This document shows, piece after piece, positions 20,489 to 25,768 of a stretch of DNA of 25,768 nt; within the stretch, counting starts at the first letter, position 1; every line of letters begins with the position of its first letter. The DNA comes from a virus. The stretch covers positions 1 through 25,768 of the IMG/VR virus record IMGVR_UViG_3300042463_000558. The stretch is one strand, 5' to 3'. The position numbers were made by a program, and so were the translations under genes. The notes beneath the pieces are model-generated. The model was not told the DNA's origin. It did no database searches and saw only the letters and a list, made by a program, of their open reading frames with translations.

Positions 20489-21934
20489 ATGGCACAAACA
20501 ACCATAGCATCACCGCAGACGTTCAGCCCAGCGTACAACCCATTGAAGTTCATCGTTGACTCAACCAACAAAGCGAAGGCTGGCTTCCGCTACATTTTCG
20601 ATGTGTATGCTGCTGGCACTGCAACCAAGATTGCGGAGTACAAAGTGCTCCCAACCTTTGGCACTGGCTATGGCGAGGAGGACCTATCCAAGCTGCTCCA
20701 GAGCAAAGTAAGCTGGGACCTTGACAGCATCAACACAGCGAGTTATGGCGCACCGAATTCGTACTACAATTATGATGTGTTCATTGGCGAGGAGTATGTC
20801 TATGAGGTAGCCTATACGAGCAGCTTAACGAATGCGAGTGGCAGCGTGCAAATAAACGTGACCAACTCATTCGCTGCTGGAGACCAGGTCATCATCACAC
20901 AAGCTGATGGTGGAGTGGCCAACCCACAGCTCGAAGGACTGCACACTGTGGTCAGCGCAACGGGCTCGGCATTCGTTGTCAATGTAAACTGGTCCACGAT
21001 CACGAGCGCAACAATCGATGGCTCGGTGAGCTACGCTGACAAGCGCAAGACCATCATCAGAGACATCACTGAGCTCGATGATTACACTGTGTTCAACGGA
21101 GCTTTCCGATGGGATGAGTGGACAGCATACGACAATCTCGACTTCAAGCTCAACGCACCAACTTCAAGATGGCTGACCAATCAACCGACATCATTCCAGT
21201 GCACGCTCGGCCAAGACCTATGGCTCAACCTACGCAACCCGAAAGGCACTGACCGCATCATCTTCCAGAACAGCAACGGAGCTTCATTCTACAAGGTGCC
21301 AAGCTCAATGGATGACATCCTTCAAGTGGCTGTTGGTCCGAACAACTACGGCACATTGGTCGGCACGGGCTCACTCATCGACAACACTGTTGAGTGGTAC
21401 GATGTATTCTTTGGCAACGGCTCAACGCTACCACAGCAAGACTCGGTCAAGTACCGCATCTACCTCGACAGACGTCCATCAATCAGCGAGCATGAGCTGC
21501 TATTCCTGGACCGACTCGGCTCATGGTCATCATTCTCATTTCAGCTGCGTGCATACGAGCGTGGAGATGTTAGCCGTGATATGTACAACAGAGATGTGGT
21601 CGGCTACGTCAATGCATCAGACGAGTGGACCTATACAACAGAGGACTTCGGCTTCAATACATTCAACATCAATGTCATCAAACGCATGGACCTCAACACC
21701 AACTGGATGACTCAAGAGATGGCGACCTACTTCGAGGAGCTGGTCACATCGCCTCAAGTATTCATCAAGTCGGTGAGCTACACTTGTGGTGATGACTTAA
21801 CCCCATCAAGCAGCAGCTATCAGCCCGTCATCGTGGAAAACAACGCATACGAGATGCTAAACCAACGCAATAAGAACTTGATGCGCCACTCAATCACCGT
21901 GCGCTTCGCAAACCAGGACAATATAAATGGTTAG
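20489..21934 (+). CDS. Tail/baseplate structural protein
   Basis: A 481-aa beta-rich protein. Landmarks are FSPAYNPLKFIVDSTNKAKA at the start, DYTVFNGAFRWDEWTAYD in the middle, HELLFLDRLGSWSSFSFQLR and YTTEDFGFNTFNINVIKRMD later, and a closing strand NLMRHSITVRFANQDN. Proteins with a 'FLDRLGSWSSFSF' block occur in tail modules of Bacteroidota siphophages; a distal tail or baseplate protein is likely. Residues around 105-175 (SGSVQINVTNSFAAGDQVII) may be an inserted Ig-like or carbohydrate-binding domain. Overlaps the next gene by 8 nt. Confidence 0.6.
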   Translation: MAQTTIASPQTFSPAYNPLKFIVDSTNKAKAGFRYIFDVYAAGTATKIAEYKVLPTFGTGYGEEDLSKLLQSKVSWDLDSINTASYGAPNSYYNYDVFIGEEYVYEVAYTSSLTNASGSVQINVTNSFAAGDQVIITQADGGVANPQLEGLHTVVSATGSAFVVNVNWSTITSATIDGSVSYADKRKTIIRDITELDDYTVFNGAFRWDEWTAYDNLDFKLNAPTSRWLTNQPTSFQCTLGQDLWLNLRNPKGTDRIIFQNSNGASFYKVPSSMDDILQVAVGPNNYGTLVGTGSLIDNTVEWYDVFFGNGSTLPQQDSVKYRIYLDRRPSISEHELLFLDRLGSWSSFSFQLRAYERGDVSRDMYNRDVVGYVNASDEWTYTTEDFGFNTFNINVIKRMDLNTNWMTQEMATYFEELVTSPQVFIKSVSYTCGDDLTPSSSSYQPVIVENNAYEMLNQRNKNLMRHSITVRFANQDNING

Positions 21935-24611
21935 AATACAACTCGAGAATGGATTCCTCGATGTGAAGGAGGGAACTGTCTTTCCTTTGAACTTCGCAGT
22001 CGGGGACATCCGTGACCTCACCAAGCGCAGCGGAGCATTCTCCAAGACTATCACCTTGGTTGGTAGCAAGAACAACAACGAGCTGCTCAACCACTACTAT
22101 GATGTAAACATTCAAGCTGGCACCTTCGACATCAACGCACTCACAAAGTGCAGCGTGATTCAGAACAACGTGCCAATCATGGAGGATGCGCTGCTTCAGT
22201 TGCTATCGGTCAACAAGAATCAACAGACCGATGCCTATGAACAAGCTGTCGAGTATGAGGTCCTTATCAAGGACACGAGAGTCGAATTCTTTACAGCTAT
22301 CGCCAACAAAGACCTAACTGACCTGGATTTCACTGACCTCAACCACACCTTCTCTGCTGCTGACATCGTGGCCACATTTGACAACACGATCACTGACGGA
22401 TTCAAGTATGTGTTGCCATACGATACTGACAACATCTACAACGTGCGCCAGATGAAGCCAGCCATCTACGCCAAGACATACTTTGACCGCATCTTCGCCA
22501 CTGCTGGCTTCCAATACGAGTGGAGTGACCTGGCTGCTGCTCGCTTCGACAAGCTGTTGATTCCTTACAATGGTGACAGCAACACATTCGACACAGCTGA
22601 TTATTTGGTTGAGGAACAGAACTCAACTCCATTCACTGCATCAGTTGCTTCGACATCAGCCAACAACTACCGAGAAGATGCTACTGGATGGACTGAAATC
22701 ACTGACGTGCAAGGCTCATTCAATCCAACAACTGGTGAGTTCACTGTGCCCATCTCAACCAATGCTGCTGCTGGTGAGGCTTACATCATGGAATATCAGA
22801 TTGACTATGAATTCCAAATCGACAACACCAACGCAACGGTTGTGCTCAACTCATTGTCACCATTCAAGGCAACTCCAGTCATTGGATTCAGTATACTCGG
22901 ATACAATGGTCAGTTCTCGAATCTATCAGCAGAGCAAGTCATCAACCAGGGCAGTATCATTCCAGTTGGAGTCACTGCTCTGACCAGCGGAATTGTTACA
23001 GGTAGTGTTGCTCTCTTGAGTGATGGAACTGTCCCAGCAACGTTGACCGCTGCTCAAGTAGCCAACATCGTGGTGGGATGGCAGAATGGATACTGCCAAT
23101 TCACTGGTGCACTGCCAGTCAACGTGGAATTGATAGTCAACTCGGTGCGTATCAAGATTACTCCGACAGCCAACATCCAAGTGATTGGTGGCATCCTGGA
23201 CATCAACCAATATGTGCCACTCAAAATCAAGCAGAGCGACTATGTGAAGTCCATCTTCCAAATGTACAACCTCTACGCTGACACAGATGTGGACCAACCA
23301 AACAAGTTTATCCTTCGCCATCGTGACGAATACTATGACAGCGGAGTAGAGAAGGATTGGTCGCAGAAGCTAATGAAGGACAGAGAGCAGAATCTCATCT
23401 TCCTTCCTGACCTATCAAGCAAGAAGCTAAAGCTCACATACAAGGCCGACACCGATTCACCGAATGTGGTCTACACACAGATGACTGACGAGATTTATGG
23501 TCAGCTCGAGTACACCTTTGACAACGAGTATGTGAAGGATACCGACACCAAAGAACTCATCTTCTCACCCACTCCAGTGGTTGCCACTTCATTCGATGCT
23601 TATGTGCCATCACTGAATGGTGAAGCACCAAAGACCAACATCCGTATCTTGTATGATGGTGGTGAGCAGACGTGCGGCTCATGGGACCTCATTGAGTACG
23701 GCACAACGGGTGAGCTCGGTATCAGTACCTATCCGATGATTGGCCACTTCGATAATGCGCTCACACCTACATTCGACATCAACTTCGCAACGTGCGATTA
23801 CTACTACTATACACCGAGCACACTGACTGCGAACAACCTCTACAATCTGTATTGGAGAAGGACAGTCAACCAGATAAACGTCGGCAAGATGTTGGTGGCT
23901 TACTTCCATTTGACAGAAGCTGACATTCAGACGCTCAAGCTCAATGACAAGATTCGCATCGACAACTCATGGTGGAACATCAACAAGGTCATCGACTATG
24001 ATGCCAATGCAGAGGTACCGACCAAGGTGGAACTCATCAGCATCGATACTGAGATTGACCTCGCTCCATTCGTAACGAATCCAGGCACACCCGTCTCACC
24101 ACCAATCACTGCATCATCACATGACACAAATCTTGCCACACGATCAGTGGAAGCAAATGTCAACCTTTCGGGCATGGATGTCATCGTGCGTGGTGAGGGA
24201 AACAACATCGGTGATGGTCTGCGTGGCTTGGTCATCGGTGACAACAAAACACTCCAGGAGGATGGAATCATCACGCCTCGAATCAATGGAGCGGCTGCTG
24301 TGGCGCAGACTTATGTGGCACTACTAACGCAGAGCGGTACTGATGCACCAACTGCTTCTGTATTGGCTGACAACATCGGAGTAATCACCTGGACTCGCAC
24401 CAATGTGGGTCAATATCTCGGCACTCCTATCAGCCCATTCGATGCTCTAAACACTTTCGTCATAATCGGCAATGTAGAACATGACTACATTGCTACTGCC
24501 TACGTCAACAGCGATGGCAACATTGTGGTGCACACAACCAAAACACAGAATCATGCACACACTGATTCACAATTAAGAAATTCACCAATAGAAGTCAGAA
24601 TATATGGCTAA
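21927..24611 (+). CDS. Large tail protein, probable baseplate hub or tail-associated adhesin
   Basis: An 894-aa protein opening with VRIQLENGFLDVKEGTVFPL, then NFAVGDIRDLTKRSGAFSKT, an N-terminal pattern I recognise from large tail proteins of Bacteroidota phages. The middle has beta-rich repeats around residues 240-430 and a KQSDYVKSIFQMYNLYADTD helix-strand unit resembling hub or tail-tip domains. The final 130 residues (VNLSGMDVIVRGEGNNIGDG onward) form a separate beta domain with Gly-rich turns. No hydrolase motif was recognised. It lies between a tail protein and the tape measure gene, overlapping the latter by 8 nt. Confidence 0.6.
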   Translation: MVRIQLENGFLDVKEGTVFPLNFAVGDIRDLTKRSGAFSKTITLVGSKNNNELLNHYYDVNIQAGTFDINALTKCSVIQNNVPIMEDALLQLLSVNKNQQTDAYEQAVEYEVLIKDTRVEFFTAIANKDLTDLDFTDLNHTFSAADIVATFDNTITDGFKYVLPYDTDNIYNVRQMKPAIYAKTYFDRIFATAGFQYEWSDLAAARFDKLLIPYNGDSNTFDTADYLVEEQNSTPFTASVASTSANNYREDATGWTEITDVQGSFNPTTGEFTVPISTNAAAGEAYIMEYQIDYEFQIDNTNATVVLNSLSPFKATPVIGFSILGYNGQFSNLSAEQVINQGSIIPVGVTALTSGIVTGSVALLSDGTVPATLTAAQVANIVVGWQNGYCQFTGALPVNVELIVNSVRIKITPTANIQVIGGILDINQYVPLKIKQSDYVKSIFQMYNLYADTDVDQPNKFILRHRDEYYDSGVEKDWSQKLMKDREQNLIFLPDLSSKKLKLTYKADTDSPNVVYTQMTDEIYGQLEYTFDNEYVKDTDTKELIFSPTPVVATSFDAYVPSLNGEAPKTNIRILYDGGEQTCGSWDLIEYGTTGELGISTYPMIGHFDNALTPTFDINFATCDYYYYTPSTLTANNLYNLYWRRTVNQINVGKMLVAYFHLTEADIQTLKLNDKIRIDNSWWNINKVIDYDANAEVPTKVELISIDTEIDLAPFVTNPGTPVSPPITASSHDTNLATRSVEANVNLSGMDVIVRGEGNNIGDGLRGLVIGDNKTLQEDGIITPRINGAAAVAQTYVALLTQSGTDAPTASVLADNIGVITWTRTNVGQYLGTPISPFDALNTFVIIGNVEHDYIATAYVNSDGNIVVHTTKTQNHAHTDSQLRNSPIEVRIYG

Positions 24612-25768
24612 TGAAATAGAAATTCCTCTCAAGCTCTCAGGTGTTCAATCACTCAAGGCAGAGCTCCGTTCACTCAAGGCAGCCATTGCTGAAGCATCTG
24701 ACCCGGCACAAATGGAGATGCTCTCCAGAAGAGCTGGTGAGGTAGCGGATAAAATTAAGGATGCCAATGATGCTGTCAATGTGTTTGCATCTGGTTCGAA
24801 ATTCGAACAAATCAGCAACTCATTTGGTGGCATCCGTGACTCATTGATGTCACTCGACTTCGAAGAGGCATCTGATAAAGCCAAAGTATTCAGCAAGACT
24901 CTCGGTGGATTGAATGCCGCTGACATCAGCAAATCAATGAAGGGCCTTACAAGCACCATCACAACAATGGGTGGCGCATTTGTTAAGCTCGGAGCGCAGA
25001 TTCTTGTGAATCCAATCTTCTTATTGGTTGCAGTCATCACCGCAATCGTGGTTGCAGTAGTTATGTTCCTCAAAAAGATTGGTGTACTTGATAAGATATT
25101 CAATGCCATCACTGCGGCACTCAAGCCACTCATTGATGGATTCAAGCAACTGACTGAATGGTTGGGATTGAGCACTGCCGCATCTGATGAAGCTGCTGAA
25201 AAAGTTCAGAAAAACAATGAGAAGATTGCTGAATCATCCAAGAAAAGAGTTGAGCAGCAAACAAAATCAATTGACCAAGAAATTCAACTTGCTCAGTCGC
25301 TTGGCAAGGACACTGAAAAACTTGAAATCAACAAGACAAAAGTCACTGAGAGAGAAGCAAAACTAAGAGTAAAAGAAGCAGAAAAAGGTCTCAAGGACTT
25401 AAAAAAGAAAACGGGCAAGCTCGCAGATGAAGAGCGTGAGCGACTCAAGAAGCAAGTGCAAGATGAGAATGCAATCATCAAGCAAGCTCGAGTTGACCGT
25501 CAGGTTATTCTCAACAAGGCACAATCTGAAGAGAAGCAAAAGCAAGCGGAGGAAGATAAGAAAGCAGCAGAGGAAGCTAAAGCTAAAGCAGTTGAGGCAG
25601 CCAAGAAATATAAGGAAGGTAAGGCAGCAATTCAAGCAGAGATTGCAGCAGCCAACAAGCTGGTCATTGATTCTGGCAAGACTCAACAGCAAAGAGAGAT
25701 TGATGATATCAAGGCTAAATATGATGCTCTCATCAAGGAAGCTAAAAAATACAAGCAAGATGTCACAG
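24604..25768 (+). CDS. Tail tape measure protein, 3' partial
   Basis: The frame opens with MANEIEIPLKLSGVQSLKAE and is still open at the right edge (388 codons seen). It shows tape measure features: N-terminal heptad-like helices (LRSLKAAIAEASDPAQMEML), a hydrophobic segment about residues 138-157 (LVNPIFLLVAVITAIVVAVV) of the kind that inserts into the host membrane, and a long charged coiled coil rich in Glu, Lys and Ala (about 195-370). Such a protein sets tail length, supporting a siphovirus-like long tail. Its start overlaps the preceding stop by 8 nt (ATGGCTAA). Confidence 0.78.
   Translation, partial: MANEIEIPLKLSGVQSLKAELRSLKAAIAEASDPAQMEMLSRRAGEVADKIKDANDAVNVFASGSKFEQISNSFGGIRDSLMSLDFEEASDKAKVFSKTLGGLNAADISKSMKGLTSTITTMGGAFVKLGAQILVNPIFLLVAVITAIVVAVVMFLKKIGVLDKIFNAITAALKPLIDGFKQLTEWLGLSTAASDEAAEKVQKNNEKIAESSKKRVEQQTKSIDQEIQLAQSLGKDTEKLEINKTKVTEREAKLRVKEAEKGLKDLKKKTGKLADEERERLKKQVQDENAIIKQARVDRQVILNKAQSEEKQKQAEEDKKAAEEAKAKAVEAAKKYKEGKAAIQAEIAAANKLVIDSGKTQQQREIDDIKAKYDALIKEAKKYKQDVT

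Noticed and set aside
22570-22983. Second-frame + strand open reading within the large tail gene
   Set aside because: A shadow frame with Ser/Gln/His-rich composition arising from the tail gene's codon usage, without leader or motif.
1-25768. Integrase, excisionase or attachment site that would prove a prophage
   Set aside because: No tyrosine or serine recombinase motifs, no tRNA gene and no flanking host genes were seen, so lysogeny can be neither shown nor excluded from this window.

Overview
The window is part of a tailed double-stranded DNA phage (or prophage) genome. The core genes are unmistakable: large and small terminase subunits, portal, HK97-type capsid protease and major capsid protein, a probable tail tube protein, a tape measure protein, and a holin/endolysin/spanin lysis set. 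Every supported gene is on the + strand and genes are densely packed, many joined by ATGA overlaps. The host is probably a member of the Bacteroidota. The main intergenic promoter is an exact match to the Bacteroidota consensus (TTTG, 19 nt, TAnnTTTG). Start codons are preceded by A-rich leaders rather than strong Shine-Dalgarno sequences. Several families are typical of that phylum: a DUF3127-type ssDNA-binding protein, a VirE-N/BT4734-type primase and a DUF6712-like neck protein. No integrase, recognisable lysogeny repressor, tRNA or host gene is present.

Layout. (1) 3-4645, head and neck: an XkdF-type protease cut by the left edge, major capsid protein, probable tail tube protein, a small beta-rich protein, portal and a neck/adaptor protein. 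Hairpin terminators follow the capsid and tube genes. (2) 4645-7111, lysis: holin, amidase endolysin, a probable single-molecule spanin, then a calcineurin-like phosphoesterase. Two tandem terminators follow. (3) 7112-7526: a non-coding control region with direct repeats, inverted repeats and a strong early promoter overlapped by a palindrome. (4) 7527-9260: small early genes, a winged-helix regulator and a protein resembling DnaA domain IV. (5) 9261-9471: a non-coding stretch with four direct copies of ATCGTCAC and an inverted fifth just upstream, a candidate replication origin. (6) 9472-14646, replication and recombination: primase-SF3 helicase, VRR-NUC-like nuclease, ERF annealing protein, PD-(D/E)XK exonuclease, DUF3127 ssDNA-binding protein, a small HTH protein and a MazG-like protein. 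(7) 14647-16465: a terminator-ended, possibly structured RNA, small membrane and unknown proteins and a sigma-70-like protein. (8) 16431-25768, packaging and tail: a protease-associated domain protein, TerS, TerL, small structural proteins, a head-spike/receptor-binding-like protein, two large tail proteins and the tape measure protein, cut by the right edge.

How the parts may work together. The early promoter would express regulators and the DnaA-like protein, which may bind the repeats upstream of the primase-helicase to start replication. ERF, exonuclease, ssDNA-binding protein and VRR-NUC nuclease form a recombination set. The sigma-like protein sits directly before the packaging and tail genes and may switch on late transcription; a TTTGCAATATAA motif shared by two late leaders is a possible target. 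Portal and terminase, neighbours in most phages, lie about 13 kb apart here. Because head and tail genes run off opposite ends, the natural genome may be circularly permuted, with tape measure and protease close together across the cut.
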